Assembly: GCF_009742705.1 (NCBI RefSeq)
Contig: NZ_WPCU01000005.1
Coordinates: forward strand, 425,370-489,369
Reading direction: 5' to 3'
Length of the DNA: 64,000 nt
Source of the DNA: Auraticoccus cholistanensis
GTDB lineage: Bacteria > Actinomycetota > Actinomycetes > Propionibacteriales > Propionibacteriaceae
The notes beneath the pieces are model-generated. The model made no database searches and was not told the origin of the DNA. It worked only from the letters and a program-made list of their open reading frames with translations. Position 1 is the first letter of the stretch. Every line of letters begins with the position of its first letter. A program made the translations under genes and the position numbers. Shown here piece by piece: positions 17,054-26,624 of this stretch.

Positions 17054-17446
17054 TCAGGAGTCGGTGCGGGGGGTGCCCGGCGAGCGCCGCTCGTCGCCGT
17101 CGGCGTCCAGCCCGGGCTCCAGGGGGTCGGGCTCCAGCGTGTCGGGCTCCACCCGGTCGGGCTCCAGCGCGGCCGGGTCGCTCCCGGCGGGGACGACCTG
17201 CACGACCGCCTGCTTGACCACGAAGCTGCTCAGCCCGGGGGCGAGCTCGACCTCGACGACGGTGTCCTGCACCTCCACCACGGTGGCGTAGAAGCCGTTG
17301 GCCAGCAGCACGCGGGTGCCCGGCGTCAGGGCCGAGAGGGTCTCACGCTGCGCCCTGGCCCGCTTCTGCTGCGGCCGGATCATGAGGAAGTAGAAGGCTG
17401 CCACCATCAGGACCAGCAGCAGAGGTGTGGTGAGTTGTTGTGGCAT
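17054..17446 (-). CDS. yajC: Preprotein translocase subunit YajC
   Basis: A 130-residue accessory subunit of the SecDF complex. An N-terminal membrane helix (LLLVLMVAAFYFLMIRPQQ) is followed by a small soluble domain with LSALTPGTRVLLANGFYATV. RPQQ directly after the helix is the hallmark of YajC. The C-terminal third is an acidic low-complexity tail with four LEPD-like units (ALEPDRVEPDTLEPDPLEP). It is the first gene of yajC-secD-secF-apt and is preceded by a -10 element about 95 bases upstream. Confidence 0.94.
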   Translation of the reverse strand: MPQQLTTPLLLVLMVAAFYFLMIRPQQKRARAQRETLSALTPGTRVLLANGFYATVVEVQDTVVEVELAPGLSSFVVKQAVVQVVPAGSDPAALEPDRVEPDTLEPDPLEPGLDADGDERRSPGTPRTDS

Positions 17447-17536
17447 GGCTCCGCATCGCGCTCGAGGTTCGTCCGACCTGCGGTGCGCACGCCGGGAGGC
17501 GGGCGCGAGCGATCACCGCAAGTTGCTGACCGCGGG

Positions 17537-17542
17537 AGTCTA
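17537..17542 (-). promoter_or_regulatory. -10 element for the yajC-secDF operon
   Basis: TAGACT (17542-17537) matches TANNNT and would give a 5' leader of about 85 nt before yajC. No clear -35 box is seen. The rest of 17447-17610 shows no gene. Confidence 0.45.
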
Positions 17543-17610
17543 GCCCGCCGTCCTGGGAAACGGCGACCGACGCGCTCCGGCCCTCCGGCGCACCCGGCGG
17601 CGCCCCCGGA

Positions 17611-18672
17611 TCAGGAGAACAGGTCGTCCCCGGAGCCGGGAGCCCCCCGAGGCGCGGTCAGCCCCAGGTGGGACCAGGCGGCCGGGGTCGCCACCCGTCC
17701 GCGCGGGGTGCGCATCAGCAGCCCCTGCCGGACGAGGAACGGCTCGGCCACCTCCTCGACGGTCTCCGGCTCCTCCCCCACCGAGATGGCCAGCGTGGAG
17801 AGCCCGACCGGACCGCCCGCGAAGCGCCGGCAGACGGCCTCCAGCACCCCGCGGTCGAGACGGTCCAGGCCGAGGTGGTCGACCTCGAACAGCTCCAGCG
17901 CCTCCTGCGCGAGCCGCAGCGTCACCCGGCCGTCGGCGCGTACCTGCGCGAAGTCGCGGACCCGGCGCAGCAGCCGGTTGGTGATGCGGGGGGTGCCCCG
18001 GGAGCGGCGGGCGATCTCGGCCGCCGCGTCGGGCACCACGTCGACGCCGAGGGTCTGCGCGGAGCGCAGCAGGATGTCGCGCAGCGCCGTGTGGTCGTAG
18101 AAGTCCAGCTGCGCGGTGAACCCGAACCGGTCTCGCAGCGGCCCCGGCAGCAGCCCGGCACGGGTGGTGGCGCCGACCAGGGTGAAGCGGGGGATGTCGA
18201 TCGGGATCGCGGTGGCGCCCGGACCCTTGCCCACCACCACGTCGACCCGGAAGTCCTCCATCGCCAGGTAGAGCAGCTCCTCGGCCGGGCGCGACATCCG
18301 GTGGATCTCGTCGAGGAAGAGCACCTCGCCCTCGCTCAGCCCCGACAGGATGGCGGCCAGGTCGCCGGCGTGCTGGATCGCCGGGCCGCTGGAGATCCGC
18401 AGCGGCGCCGACATCTCGGCGGCGATGATCATGGCCAGCGTCGTCTTGCCCAGCCCCGGCGGGCCGGAGAGCAGCACGTGGTCGGCCACGGCGTCGCGCT
18501 GGCGGGCGGCGGCCAGCACCAGCCCGAGCTGGTCGGAGACCCGCGGCTGGCCGTTGAACTCGGCCAGGCTGGCGGGGCGGAGCACGGCCTCGGCGGCGCG
18601 CTCGCTCTCGTCGGCGTACGGGTCGACGGTGCGGTGGGGCTCGTCGGTCTGTCCGGGCACGTCGGACCTCAC
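17611..18672 (-). CDS. ruvB: Holliday junction DNA helicase RuvB
   Basis: Hexameric AAA+ motor of 353 residues that drives branch migration of Holliday junctions with RuvA. Walker A is [16 protein letters not shown], Walker B is [13 protein letters not shown], and sensor/arginine-finger features are [12 protein letters not shown] and PLRDRFGF. The C-terminal winged helix includes [24 protein letters not shown], which binds DNA. Length and motifs are complete. The GTG at 18672 overlaps the ruvA stop as GTGA, so translation is coupled. It is the last gene of the SOS-controlled ruvC-ruvA-ruvB operon. Confidence 0.97.
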   Translation of the reverse strand: MRSDVPGQTDEPHRTVDPYADESERAAEAVLRPASLAEFNGQPRVSDQLGLVLAAARQRDAVADHVLLSGPPGLGKTTLAMIIAAEMSAPLRISSGPAIQHAGDLAAILSGLSEGEVLFLDEIHRMSRPAEELLYLAMEDFRVDVVVGKGPGATAIPIDIPRFTLVGATTRAGLLPGPLRDRFGFTAQLDFYDHTALRDILLRSAQTLGVDVVPDAAAEIARRSRGTPRITNRLLRRVRDFAQVRADGRVTLRLAQEALELFEVDHLGLDRLDRGVLEAVCRRFAGGPVGLSTLAISVGEEPETVEEVAEPFLVRQGLLMRTPRGRVATPAAWSHLGLTAPRGAPGSGDDLFS

Positions 18673-19283
18673 TTCTTGGCCAGGCTGCGCAGGGCGGCGC
18701 GCATCAGCTCGGCCACCGGCGGCTGCGGCTCGGCGGCGGCCAGCTCGCTGATCCGCTCGCAGGCGGCCTCGGCGTCACGGGCGGACCACCCCAGCCCCTG
18801 CAGGCCGCCGGCCACCTGCTCGCGCCACAGCTCGCGGGCGCCTGCGGCGGCCGGGACCTCCGGCGGTGCGGTGGTCAGCGCGAGGGCGTTGATCTTGTCG
18901 CGCAGCTCGATGCAGATCCGCTCCGCCCCCTTGCGACCCACGCCGGGGACCCGGGTGAGCGTGGCGAGGTCCTCCGAGGCGATGGCCTGGCGCAGCTCGG
19001 CCGGGCTGAGCACGGCGCAGGCGGCCTGGGCGATCCGCGGCCCCACGCCGGAGGCGGTGAGCAGCAGCTCGAAGCAGTCCCGTTCGTCGGTGGAGGCGAA
19101 GCCGTAGAGGGTGAGGGAGTCCTCGCGCACCACCAGGCTGGTCTGCAGCGTGGTGGTCTGCCCCAGCCGCAGGCCGCTGGCGGTCTGCGGGCTGCACTGC
19201 ACCAGCGTGCCGAAGCCGTTGACGTCCAGCACGGCGGCGGTGGCGCCGACGGCGGTCACCGTCCCGGTCAGGTGGGCGATCAC
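18669..19283 (-). CDS. ruvA: Holliday junction branch migration protein RuvA
   Basis: A 204-residue protein that binds the four-way junction as a tetramer and loads RuvB. The N-terminal OB fold begins [20 protein letters not shown]. Two helix-hairpin-helix motifs follow, [16 protein letters not shown] and [16 protein letters not shown], separated by a short loop. The C-terminal domain III, which contacts RuvB, includes [16 protein letters not shown]. The GTG at 19283 overlaps the ruvC stop as GTGA and gives the usual family length. Confidence 0.96.
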   Translation of the reverse strand: MIAHLTGTVTAVGATAAVLDVNGFGTLVQCSPQTASGLRLGQTTTLQTSLVVREDSLTLYGFASTDERDCFELLLTASGVGPRIAQAACAVLSPAELRQAIASEDLATLTRVPGVGRKGAERICIELRDKINALALTTAPPEVPAAAGARELWREQVAGGLQGLGWSARDAEAACERISELAAAEPQPPVAELMRAALRSLAKK

Positions 19284-19840
19284 CGGGCCACCCGGGTGCC
19301 GCGGGCGTGGCCGGCCGGGCGGGCCGGACGGGCGTGGGCGGCCACCGCCTCGGCGTAGCGGTTGAGCGTGGGGCCCCGCCAGACGTGGGCGATGGCCAGC
19401 GCCACCGCGTCGGCGGCGTCGGCCGGCTTCGGCGGGGCGTCCAGCTTGAGGATGCGGGCGACCATGATGCCCACCTGTGACTTGTCGGCCCGGCCGGACC
19501 CGGTGACGGCGGCCTTGACCTCGCTGGGGGTGTGCAGCACGACCGGCTGGCCGTGCCGGGCGGCGACCAGCATGGCCACCCCGGCGGCCTGGGCGGTGCC
19601 CATCACGGTGTTGACGTTGTGCTGGGCGAAGACCCGCTCGACGGCCACCACCTCCGGCCGGTGGGTGCGCACCCACTCCTCGACGGCGACCTCGACCATC
19701 ACCAGCCGGCGGGCCACGTCGAGCTCGGCCGGCGTCCGCGCCACCCCGACGTCAACCAGGGTCGGCGCGCGGCCGGGGACGCCCTCGACGACCCCGAACC
19801 CGCACCGGGTCAACCCGGGGTCGATCCCCAGCACGCGCAC
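19280..19840 (-). CDS. ruvC: Crossover junction endodeoxyribonuclease RuvC
   Basis: Dimeric Holliday-junction resolvase of 186 residues with the RNase H fold. Catalytic acidic residues are visible in [12 protein letters not shown] (first Asp), [13 protein letters not shown] (Glu) and the C-terminal [14 protein letters not shown]. The frame opens with GTG codons at 19846 and 19840. GGAGG lies seven bases before 19840 but only one base before 19846, so 19840 is chosen, giving the typical MRVLGIDPG start. It is the first gene of ruvCAB and is controlled by the LexA box at 19859. Confidence 0.96.
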   Translation of the reverse strand: MRVLGIDPGLTRCGFGVVEGVPGRAPTLVDVGVARTPAELDVARRLVMVEVAVEEWVRTHRPEVVAVERVFAQHNVNTVMGTAQAAGVAMLVAARHGQPVVLHTPSEVKAAVTGSGRADKSQVGIMVARILKLDAPPKPADAADAVALAIAHVWRGPTLNRYAEAVAAHARPARPAGHARGTRVAR

Positions 19841-19858
19841 CCGCACACCTCCACGCAG

Positions 19859-19874
19859 TCGAACAGACGTTCGG
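19859..19874 (-). promoter_or_regulatory. LexA (SOS) box of ruvCAB
   Basis: TCGAAC-AGAC-GTTCGG matches 11 of 12 positions of the actinobacterial SOS box TCGAAC-N4-GTTCGA. It adjoins the -10 element, so bound LexA would cover the transcription start and repress until DNA damage. Confidence 0.85.
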
Positions 19875-19880
19875 AGCCTA
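19875..19880 (-). promoter_or_regulatory. -10 element for ruvCAB
   Basis: TAGGCT (19880-19875) directly adjoins the LexA box, placing the start of transcription inside it. Confidence 0.55.
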
Positions 19881-19921
19881 CCGGCCGGGCGCCCCCGGCG
19901 GCGGGAGGCGGCTCCGGCGGG

Positions 19922-20680
19922 TCAGAGGGAGGCGAGGACCTCGTCGGAGGCGTCGACGTTGGTGTAGACGTTCTGCACGTCGTCGCAGTCCTCCAGCGCG
20001 TCGACGACCCGCATCAGCTTCTCGGCCACCTCGGCGTCGACGGACTGGGTGTAGTCGGGGACGAAGGAGACCTCGGCCGAGTCGTAGTCGAGCCCGGCGT
20101 CCTGGATGGCGGTGCGGACGGCGACCAGGTCGGCGGGGTCGGAGATGATCTCGAACACCTCGCCGAGGTCGTTGACGTCCTCGGGGCCGGCGTCGAGGGT
20201 GGCCTCGAGCAGGTCGTCCTCGCCGAGGGTGCGCCCGTCCTGCTCCTTGCTGACCACCACCACCCCCTTGCGCTGGAACATCCGGGCGGTGGAGCCGACG
20301 TCGGCCATGGTGCCGCCGTTGCGCGTCACCGCGACCCGGACCTCGGAGGCGGAGCGGTTGCGGTTGTCGGTGAGGCACTCGATCAGCAGGGCGATGCCGG
20401 CCGGGCCGTAGGCCTCGTAGTACAGCGTCTCGTAGTCGGCGCCGCCGCCCTCGGCCCCCGAGCCGCGCTTGACCGCGCGGTCGATGTTGTCGTTGGGCAC
20501 CGAGCTCTTCTTCGCCTTCTGGATGGCGTCGTAGAGGGTGGGGTTGCCGGCGGGGTCACCGCCGCCCAGCCGGGCCGCGACCTCGACGTTCTTGATCAGC
20601 TTGGCGAACAGCTTGCCGCGCTTGGCGTCGATGACGGCCTTCTTGTGCTTGGTGGTGGCCCACTTGGAATGCCCGCTCAT
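19922..20680 (-). CDS. yebC: YebC/PmpR family transcriptional or translational regulator
   Basis: A 252-residue cytoplasmic protein of the YebC/TACO1 family. It begins with the hallmark [28 protein letters not shown]. Further family features are [34 protein letters not shown] and [18 protein letters not shown]. The family was first described as DNA-binding regulators, and more recent work ties members to translation of proline-rich stretches. It lies upstream of ruvCAB in the same direction, a frequent actinobacterial order. No ribosome binding site precedes the ATG at 20680. TAGCCT lies eight bases upstream, so a leaderless or nearly leaderless message is likely. Confidence 0.95.
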   Translation of the reverse strand: MSGHSKWATTKHKKAVIDAKRGKLFAKLIKNVEVAARLGGGDPAGNPTLYDAIQKAKKSSVPNDNIDRAVKRGSGAEGGGADYETLYYEAYGPAGIALLIECLTDNRNRSASEVRVAVTRNGGTMADVGSTARMFQRKGVVVVSKEQDGRTLGEDDLLEATLDAGPEDVNDLGEVFEIISDPADLVAVRTAIQDAGLDYDSAEVSFVPDYTQSVDAEVAEKLMRVVDALEDCDDVQNVYTNVDASDEVLASL

Positions 20681-20688
20681 GACAGCCA

Positions 20689-20694
20689 AGGCTA
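20689..20694 (-). promoter_or_regulatory. -10 element for yebC
   Basis: TAGCCT (20694-20689) sits eight bases before the ATG and fits TANNNT. No good -35 is seen. Confidence 0.35.
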
Positions 20695-20745
20695 CAACGA
20701 CGAGCCGGTGCCCGGTCCGCCGTGACCGCGCCCGGGCCTGGGACG

Positions 20746-21738
20746 TCAGCGGCCGTCGTCGACCAGCTCGTGGCGCAGCACGCTGTCGGCCACCGTGTAG
20801 CCGAGCTCGTCGTAGGGCTGCAGCGGCCCGGAGACCCGGTCGGTGTCGACGCCCAGCCCCGCCGCCTGCAGCCCGGCGGCGGCGAAGGAGCGCATCGAGG
20901 ACACCAGCAGCGCCCGCGCCACCCCGCGGCCGCGCCAGGGCCGCCGGACGCCCAGCCGGTCGGTCCAGCCCTGGCTGAAGCCCTGCGCCGCCCACTCCTC
21001 GGTGCTGGCGGAGTTGATCGCGTAGCCGACCACCTCCCCGCTGGCCCGGTCCAGCGCCACCCACGACCACTGCGGGCGCGCGGCCTCGCGGGCGTGCGAG
21101 GCGGCCCACTCCTCCTGGGTGACCTCCCGGGCGCGCCAGACGTCGGAGAAGGCGTCGTTGTGGGCCAGCCGCACCGCCTCGCACAGCTCGTCCGACCAGG
21201 GCACGAGGTCGACCCCGGCCGGCAGCGGGACGTCGGGGACGTCGCCGGAGAGCGGGCGGTACAGGTCGAGGTGGCGGCGCACCGGGACCAGGCCGACCCG
21301 GCGGTAGAGACCCCGCCGGCCGGTCGACTTCTCGTCGCAGTGGGCCACCACCAGGCACTGCGCGCCCGCCTCACGCCGGCTCTGCACGTGGGCGCGCGCC
21401 TGCTCCAGCTGCCAGGCCAGCAGCCGACGCCCGATCCCCAGCTGGCGCCAGCTCGGGTGCACCCCGCCGGAGAGGAAGACCTGCTCGATGCCGTCCCGGG
21501 CCTCGCTCAGCAGGTTCCAGCCGAACGCCACCGCCGTGCCGCCCTCGAACCCGATCGCCGTCCCGGCCGCCGTCCGCTCGACGGAGGACATGTTGACGTC
21601 GAGCTCGTCGAGGCTGTGGCGCTCGGCGGCGTCGTCGTGGAGCTCGATCGCGGTCAGCAGCTCCGCCACGGCAGGGACGTCCCCCGGCTGCACGGCCCGC
21701 CACCGCAGCGACGTCACCGAGTCCAGGGCGTGCGTCAC
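20746..21738 (-). CDS. Tandem GNAT-fold N-acetyltransferase
   Basis: A 330-residue protein with two GNAT acetyltransferase domains in a row. The first has its acetyl-CoA loop in [16 protein letters not shown]. The second has [20 protein letters not shown] and the loop [19 protein letters not shown]. In both, R-x-x-G-x-G/A is preserved. Tandem GNAT proteins in actinobacteria include mycothiol synthase MshD, but the MshD wording is not clear here, so the substrate is left open. The GTG at 21738 has AAGGAG eight bases upstream. It is downstream of the acyltransferase gene in the same direction, separated by 75 bases that contain a possible -10, TAGCGT, overlapping that gene's stop. Confidence 0.8.
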   Translation of the reverse strand: MTHALDSVTSLRWRAVQPGDVPAVAELLTAIELHDDAAERHSLDELDVNMSSVERTAAGTAIGFEGGTAVAFGWNLLSEARDGIEQVFLSGGVHPSWRQLGIGRRLLAWQLEQARAHVQSRREAGAQCLVVAHCDEKSTGRRGLYRRVGLVPVRRHLDLYRPLSGDVPDVPLPAGVDLVPWSDELCEAVRLAHNDAFSDVWRAREVTQEEWAASHAREAARPQWSWVALDRASGEVVGYAINSASTEEWAAQGFSQGWTDRLGVRRPWRGRGVARALLVSSMRSFAAAGLQAAGLGVDTDRVSGPLQPYDELGYTVADSVLRHELVDDGR

Positions 21739-21813
21739 CGGGTCGACTCCTTCGTCGTGCCGGGCGGTTCCGGCCGTGTGCTGCTGCTGTACCCCGGGTG
21801 GGGTCCGACCACG

Positions 21814-22671
21814 CTACCGCCAGATCCGTCGCTCGCCACCCCGTCCGCCGGCGGCGGCCGGTGCGGTGGCGGCCCAGATCCGCCGCCAGGTGGCGGCGGG
21901 GGCCGGCTGCGGAGGTGCTCCGACGAGCCCCTCCCACCAGGTGCGGGCGTCCTCGTCGAGCAGGTCGACCACGGCCTGCCGCAGCCGCTCGGCCAGCTCG
22001 GCGTCGGTGCCGCCGGTCGCTGCCACGGGGGCGGCGAAGCGGACCGACACCCGCGGCGGGGTGCCCTCGAGGGCGCCGCCCACGGTGCGCCGCGGGCTCG
22101 GCAGGGCGAAGGTGCCGCGGACCGCCACCGGCACCAGGTCGGCGCGGCGCCGGCGGGCCAGCTGCACCACCGCCGGGTCGAAGGGACCCACCGTGCCGTC
22201 CAGGCTGGGCGCCCCGTCGCCGAAGACCAGCAGCACCCGCGAGCCCACCGTCACCGCGGCGGGCAGCCGCGGCATCCGGGCGGCCGCGTGCAGGGCCCGG
22301 GGGCCGAGCACCAGCGTGGCCCGGGCCAGCGGCTCGGGCAGCGCGGCCCGGACCAGGTCGGCGTCGCGCAGGTGCTGGTGGTTGGCCACCAGCACGAGGG
22401 CCCGCTCGGGGTCGAGGTGTCCGGCGCCGACCACGTGCAGGTCGGTGCCGACCGCCATCAGCGGCCGGGTCAGGTGGGTGTGGCGCCACTCCCGCAGCAC
22501 CGAGGGTCCGCGACGGGGACGGGTCAGCACCCGGCGCCCCTCCGGGTCGCGGGACCAGCGTGCCCGCCGCACCAGCGCCAGGTCGGACCCGGCGCCGCTC
22601 AGCCGGCGCGCCAGCGAGGGCCGGGACGGGGAGGTCGCCCAGGCCGCCGGGGTCCGCTGCTGCTCGGCCAC
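21814..22671 (-). CDS. PlsC-like lysophospholipid acyltransferase family protein
   Basis: A 285-residue protein of the 1-acylglycerol-3-phosphate acyltransferase superfamily. The catalytic HX4D motif is in VLVANHQHLRDADL. The later substrate-binding motif is degenerate, LLVFGDGAPSLDG in place of the common FPEGTRS, and PVAVRG matches the fourth block. There is no obvious transmembrane helix, only hydrophobic patches. It would transfer an acyl chain to a lysophospholipid or a related alcohol at the membrane. It starts one base after the LarA-like stop codon and only two genes from a fatty acyl-CoA reductase, which suggests a joint lipid pathway. The GTG start overlaps its GAGG signal, so efficient translation depends on coupling. 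Confidence 0.8.
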   Translation of the reverse strand: MAEQQRTPAAWATSPSRPSLARRLSGAGSDLALVRRARWSRDPEGRRVLTRPRRGPSVLREWRHTHLTRPLMAVGTDLHVVGAGHLDPERALVLVANHQHLRDADLVRAALPEPLARATLVLGPRALHAAARMPRLPAAVTVGSRVLLVFGDGAPSLDGTVGPFDPAVVQLARRRRADLVPVAVRGTFALPSPRRTVGGALEGTPPRVSVRFAAPVAATGGTDAELAERLRQAVVDLLDEDARTWWEGLVGAPPQPAPAATWRRIWAATAPAAAGGRGGERRIWR

Positions 22672-22672
22672 C

Positions 22673-24178
22673 TCAGCCGGCCCTCACGTCGGTGACCAGC
22701 CCCGGCGGGGTGTGCAGGTAGCGGATCCGGGGGCTGCGGCCGACCGTGTCGGCGGCGATCTCCAGCGCGTCGGCCAGGGTGGTGGCGGCCCGGAAGCCCA
22801 TCCGCTCGGCGGCCGAGCGGTCGGCCCCGACCCAGATCACCTGCTCGACGCCCTGCCGGGCCGCGGTGAGCTCGGCCCACAGCTGGAAGGGCAGCACGCC
22901 GGCGTGCGCGTGCTGGTGCCGGTAGAGGTTCTGGTACCAGTCGTCGTCGGCGAAGCGCTGCTCCGCCCCGGCCATCTCGGCCGGGTCGGTGGTCTGGCTG
23001 AGCACGTCGGCGAAGAAGTCGGCCGAGGAGGGGTGCACCCGTCCGGAGAACGCCGGCCGCAGCGGGTGGAAGGCGATCACCACGCCCCCGTCGCGGACCG
23101 CCCGGGTGCCGGTGGTGGCGCCGAGCGCGCCGGCGAGCGCGGACCAGGCGGCGAGCAGCGGGTCGATGGCGGCGTCGGGGTTCCACGGCGTGCGGTGCGG
23201 CACGCCGGTGACGAGCACGTCGGCCTGGCCGTCCACCGGCACCGTCTCCTGCTCGCCCAGCCGCTCGGCCGTCCAGCCGGCCACCGCCGCCGCGGTGCCC
23301 GAGGCCACGGCCACCACGCCGCGGTCGGCCGGGGCCTGCAGCAGGCTGCGGCGGGTCTGGTCGGGGGTGAGCGCCGCCAGCCGGCGCAGCCCGAACCAGG
23401 TGGCCCGGTCCCGCAGCGTCCACTCCCACTCGCGACGGCCCAGGAACTCCAGCGCGGGCGGGTGCGCCACCTGGTCGAGCACGGCGCGCACGCAGACCAG
23501 CGGCAGGGCGGCCACCGCGGCGAGCACCCGGGGGTCGTCGTCGGCCGCGTCGCGGAACCGGCGCTGGGTGTCGAGGGAGGACAGGTTCTGCACCAGCGCA
23601 CGACCGGGGTCGACCCGGTCGCGGGCGGCCACGGAGACGTCGACCACCAGGTCCGACTCCGCCAGCCGGGCGTTGAGCTCGACACCGGGGGCCACCTCGA
23701 CCAGCTGGTCGCGGTCGTGGACGTCGTGGCTGCGCAGCCGTCCCTCGACCAGGAAGGAGCGCACCACCCGCTCCCCCAGCAGCTCGTGCAGCTGCTGGTC
23801 GGTCGGCCGCGGCCCGATGCCGTTGGCCACCAGCACCACCACGTCGTCCACGCCGGCCGAGGCGGCCAGCTCGAGGACCTGCTCGACCACCCGCTGGCGG
23901 ACGTCCATCCCGCGCGCGACCGGCTCGGCCAGCCCGGTGACGGTGATGGTCAGCCGCTGGCCGGGGGCCAGCCGGCCGGCGAGCGGGTCGGTGTCGAGGG
24001 CGTCGGCGAGCGCCGCGGCGACGGCCGCGTCGGCGTCCACCCGGCGTCCGCTGGTGTCGCTGGGGTAGACCACCTCGGTGCCGCGGGGGAAGGTCTGCAG
24101 CCGCAGACCCCCGCCCTCGGCCACCAGCAGGGGTGGGGTGCGGTCGTCGACGGTCAGGACGAAGCCCGGGCGAGCCAT
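22673..24178 (-). CDS. LarA-like (DUF2088) protein with altered active site
   Basis: A 501-residue protein recognisable as a relative of nickel-pincer lactate racemase LarA. Its first half has VVYPSDTSG, RLTITVTGLAEPV and VEQVLELAASAGVDDVVVLV in the expected order. Where LarA has GTHRP, with a catalytic histidine, this protein has ANGIGPRPT (119-126), so the histidine is absent. The second half (VVIAFHPLRPAFSGRVHPSS, EQVIWVGADRSAAERMGF) carries the C-terminal domain. Racemase activity is doubtful and the true reaction is unknown. The ATG at 24178 has GAGG five bases upstream. It lies between the acyl-CoA reductase/HAD fusion and the PlsC-like gene. Confidence 0.68.
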   Translation of the reverse strand: MARPGFVLTVDDRTPPLLVAEGGGLRLQTFPRGTEVVYPSDTSGRRVDADAAVAAALADALDTDPLAGRLAPGQRLTITVTGLAEPVARGMDVRQRVVEQVLELAASAGVDDVVVLVANGIGPRPTDQQLHELLGERVVRSFLVEGRLRSHDVHDRDQLVEVAPGVELNARLAESDLVVDVSVAARDRVDPGRALVQNLSSLDTQRRFRDAADDDPRVLAAVAALPLVCVRAVLDQVAHPPALEFLGRREWEWTLRDRATWFGLRRLAALTPDQTRRSLLQAPADRGVVAVASGTAAAVAGWTAERLGEQETVPVDGQADVLVTGVPHRTPWNPDAAIDPLLAAWSALAGALGATTGTRAVRDGGVVIAFHPLRPAFSGRVHPSSADFFADVLSQTTDPAEMAGAEQRFADDDWYQNLYRHQHAHAGVLPFQLWAELTAARQGVEQVIWVGADRSAAERMGFRAATTLADALEIAADTVGRSPRIRYLHTPPGLVTDVRAG

Positions 24179-24251
24179 CAGGCCCTCGCTTTCTCGTGCT
24201 CGGTGCAGCGTTCGCGGGTGCGGGTCACGGCGGTGGTGGCGGGGCGGGGGC

Positions 24252-26624
24252 TCACCGGCGCCTCGGCAGGCTCCAGCGGGGCAGCTGGGCGCTGGCCCGC
24301 CACTCCACGATGGACCACTGCTGGGCGTTGGCGGCCCGCATCAGCGCGACGTCGGGGCTGACCACCACCGGGTTGCCGACCACCGACAGCATCGGCAGGT
24401 CGACGTGGCTGTCGGCGTAGGCGTGGCTGCGGCTCAGGTCGATGTCGTTCAGCGCGGCGTAGTGGCGCAGCCAGGCGGCGCGGGACTCCCCCACCATGGG
24501 CGGGCCGGTGAGGAAGCCGGTGCAGCGCCCCGAGTCGTCGGTGGCCAGGTCGGAGGCCACCACGACGTCGAACAGCGGCTCCAGCGGCCGGGTCAGCGGG
24601 CGGATCGCACCGGTGATCAGCACGGTGGTGTGCCCGGCGGCGCGGTGCTCGCGGAGCCGGCGGACGGCGTCCGGGGACACCCGCTCGAGGATCCAGGAGG
24701 CCATCGTGGTGTCGACGAACTGCTCCAGCTGGGCCAGGTCGGCGCCGGCGTAGCGGCGGTAGACCGAGCGCAGGAAGGTGCCGCGGTCGCGCCGCTCGGC
24801 CCGCAGCCACATCGGCAGCCGCCGGGCCACGTCGCCCACCTCGCGGGCGCGGGCCAGCGGCCCCAGCTCGGGCAGCCGGGCCCACAGGTAGGTCTCGACC
24901 ACGTTGCTGGCCATCACGGTGCCGTCGAGGTCGAAGGCGGCCAGCACGCGGGCGCCGTCCGGCTCGCCGCCCAGCTCCTTGTAGGTGCGCGGGCGCTGGC
25001 CCCGGCGGCGGCGGACGGAGTCCATCCGGCGCACCGGCTCGGTGATGGAGGGGCAGTGCACGTCCTGCAGGTAGGTGCGCCAGTCGTAGGCCGCGGAGTC
25101 GAAGGCGAAGGCCTCCACGTCGTCGGGGTGCAGGCTGCGGTGCAGCGCGAGGGTGTTGTCGTCGACGAAGTGCAGCTCGGACTGGCCGTACTCGTTGTAC
25201 AGCGACAGGTAGCGGCGCAGGAACGTCAGCTCCTTGGTGGTGCGGTCCAGCCCCTGGGCGAGGGTGCGGATCCGCTTGGAGCGGGGCGCCAGCGAGATGG
25301 CCCGGTGCGCCACCGAGGCGGCCCGCTCGGAGGTGAACAGCAGCCGCTCGACCGAGGCCGCGCCCGGGAAGTCCCACTCCGGCAGCCGCGCCGCCCCGCG
25401 CGGGCCGCCCTCGAAGGGGTGCTGCAGGAAGTACTCGCGGACGTGGGAGTAGAGGTCGCGGAAGTTCAACGGGTTCCGGGCGCCGGAGCTGGAGTGGTAG
25501 TACACCGGCTGGCCGACCTCGGGCTCGGTGGCGCAGACCGCGACGATGGCGTTGACCACGAAGTCGCAGGGCACGATGTCGACCACCGAGTCCGGCGAGG
25601 CCGGGAACTCGGGCAGCTGGCCCTTGCCGTAGGCCAGGATCAGCGGCTCGGCCATCTTGAAGCCCTCGATCCAGCCCGGGTAGGGGTGCTTCCAGGAGGA
25701 CTCGACGATGGCCGGGCGGACGATGGAGACGCGGATGTCCTTGCCGACCTCGGCCACCACCTTCTCCCCCAGCGCCTTGGTGAAGGTGTAGACGTCGGTC
25801 CAGCCCAGCGAGCGGGCCCGCTCGGTGCCGGCCTCCACCAGCTTGCGCTGCACCCACTCCCGGCGCCGCCGCTCGGTGTCGGCGGCGGTCGTCAGGTAGC
25901 CGGCCTGCCGGTGCTCCCGCTCGGCCTCCTTGCGCAGCCGGGTCAGCTGCTCGGCGGTGCGGGACTGGGCCTCGATGAGCTCGAGCATGGCCAGCCCGCG
26001 CTCGGTCTCGGCCTGCGGGTCGACGTCGTGCTCGTGGGCGGCCTCGCGGATCGCCCCGCGACGCCGGCCGGCGGTGTAGGCGGTGGAGATGTGGACGTAG
26101 TGCGGGATCCGGGTCCGCTCGCCGTCGGGGCCGGTGACCGCGGCCAGCATCTTCTCCATCAGCGCCCGGGTGCCGATGGTGTTGGTGCGGAAGGCCTGGT
26201 CGATCGGCGGGTCGAAGGAGACGTCGCCGGCGCAGTGCAGCACCACGTCGAGGTCCGCCGGCAGGTCGGGCACGTTGGGCAGGTCGCCCTCGATCACCCG
26301 GATGCGGGCGTCCAGCAGCGCCTCGGCGCCGCCGGCGGCCTCACGCAGCTCGCTGAAGATCTTCTTCTTCAGCAGCGCCACGACGCGGTCGCGGGCCGGC
26401 GTGGAGCCCTTGCGGCGGACCAGCAGCGCGGGCGTGGTGTCGGGCAGCTCGGTGAGCATCTTCCACAGGATCTGCTCGCCGATGAAGCCGGTGACGCCGG
26501 TCAGCACGACCACCTTGCCGGCCAGCAGGTCCCGCAGCCGGCCGTCCAGCGTGGGCACCCGGGGCCGGGCGGTGGCGGTCTCGGCGTCGGCCAGCCGGCG
26601 GAAGGCGCTGGCGGGCGCGCTCAC
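24252..26624 (-). CDS. Fatty acyl-CoA reductase fused to a HAD-IB phosphatase
   Basis: A 790-residue two-domain enzyme. Residues 35-530 form an extended short-chain reductase of the fatty acyl-CoA reductase (male sterility) type. The NAD(P) loop is [12 protein letters not shown] (41-52), YTFTK (279-283) is the YxxxK active site, and [18 protein letters not shown] follows. Such domains reduce acyl-CoA or acyl-ACP to alcohols. Residues 562-770 are a HAD subclass IB hydrolase with [11 protein letters not shown] (nucleophile Asp near 565), LITGA, and [11 protein letters not shown] as motif IV. This class includes phosphoserine and lipid phosphate phosphatases. Similar fusions exist in other actinobacteria, but their product is not settled. 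The GTG at 26624 overlaps the priA stop, so it is translationally coupled to histidine synthesis. A 73-base gap precedes the LarA-like gene. Confidence 0.85.
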   Translation of the reverse strand: MSAPASAFRRLADAETATARPRVPTLDGRLRDLLAGKVVVLTGVTGFIGEQILWKMLTELPDTTPALLVRRKGSTPARDRVVALLKKKIFSELREAAGGAEALLDARIRVIEGDLPNVPDLPADLDVVLHCAGDVSFDPPIDQAFRTNTIGTRALMEKMLAAVTGPDGERTRIPHYVHISTAYTAGRRRGAIREAAHEHDVDPQAETERGLAMLELIEAQSRTAEQLTRLRKEAEREHRQAGYLTTAADTERRRREWVQRKLVEAGTERARSLGWTDVYTFTKALGEKVVAEVGKDIRVSIVRPAIVESSWKHPYPGWIEGFKMAEPLILAYGKGQLPEFPASPDSVVDIVPCDFVVNAIVAVCATEPEVGQPVYYHSSSGARNPLNFRDLYSHVREYFLQHPFEGGPRGAARLPEWDFPGAASVERLLFTSERAASVAHRAISLAPRSKRIRTLAQGLDRTTKELTFLRRYLSLYNEYGQSELHFVDDNTLALHRSLHPDDVEAFAFDSAAYDWRTYLQDVHCPSITEPVRRMDSVRRRRGQRPRTYKELGGEPDGARVLAAFDLDGTVMASNVVETYLWARLPELGPLARAREVGDVARRLPMWLRAERRDRGTFLRSVYRRYAGADLAQLEQFVDTTMASWILERVSPDAVRRLREHRAAGHTTVLITGAIRPLTRPLEPLFDVVVASDLATDDSGRCTGFLTGPPMVGESRAAWLRHYAALNDIDLSRSHAYADSHVDLPMLSVVGNPVVVSPDVALMRAANAQQWSIVEWRASAQLPRWSLPRRR

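Noticed and set aside
19841-19846. ruvC start at GTG 19846
   Set aside because: It lies one base after GGAGG; GTG 19840 has the correct spacing and the normal MRVLGIDPG start.
20746-21738. Mycothiol synthase MshD
   Set aside because: The tandem GNAT layout fits, but I could not see MshD-specific wording, so the name was withheld.
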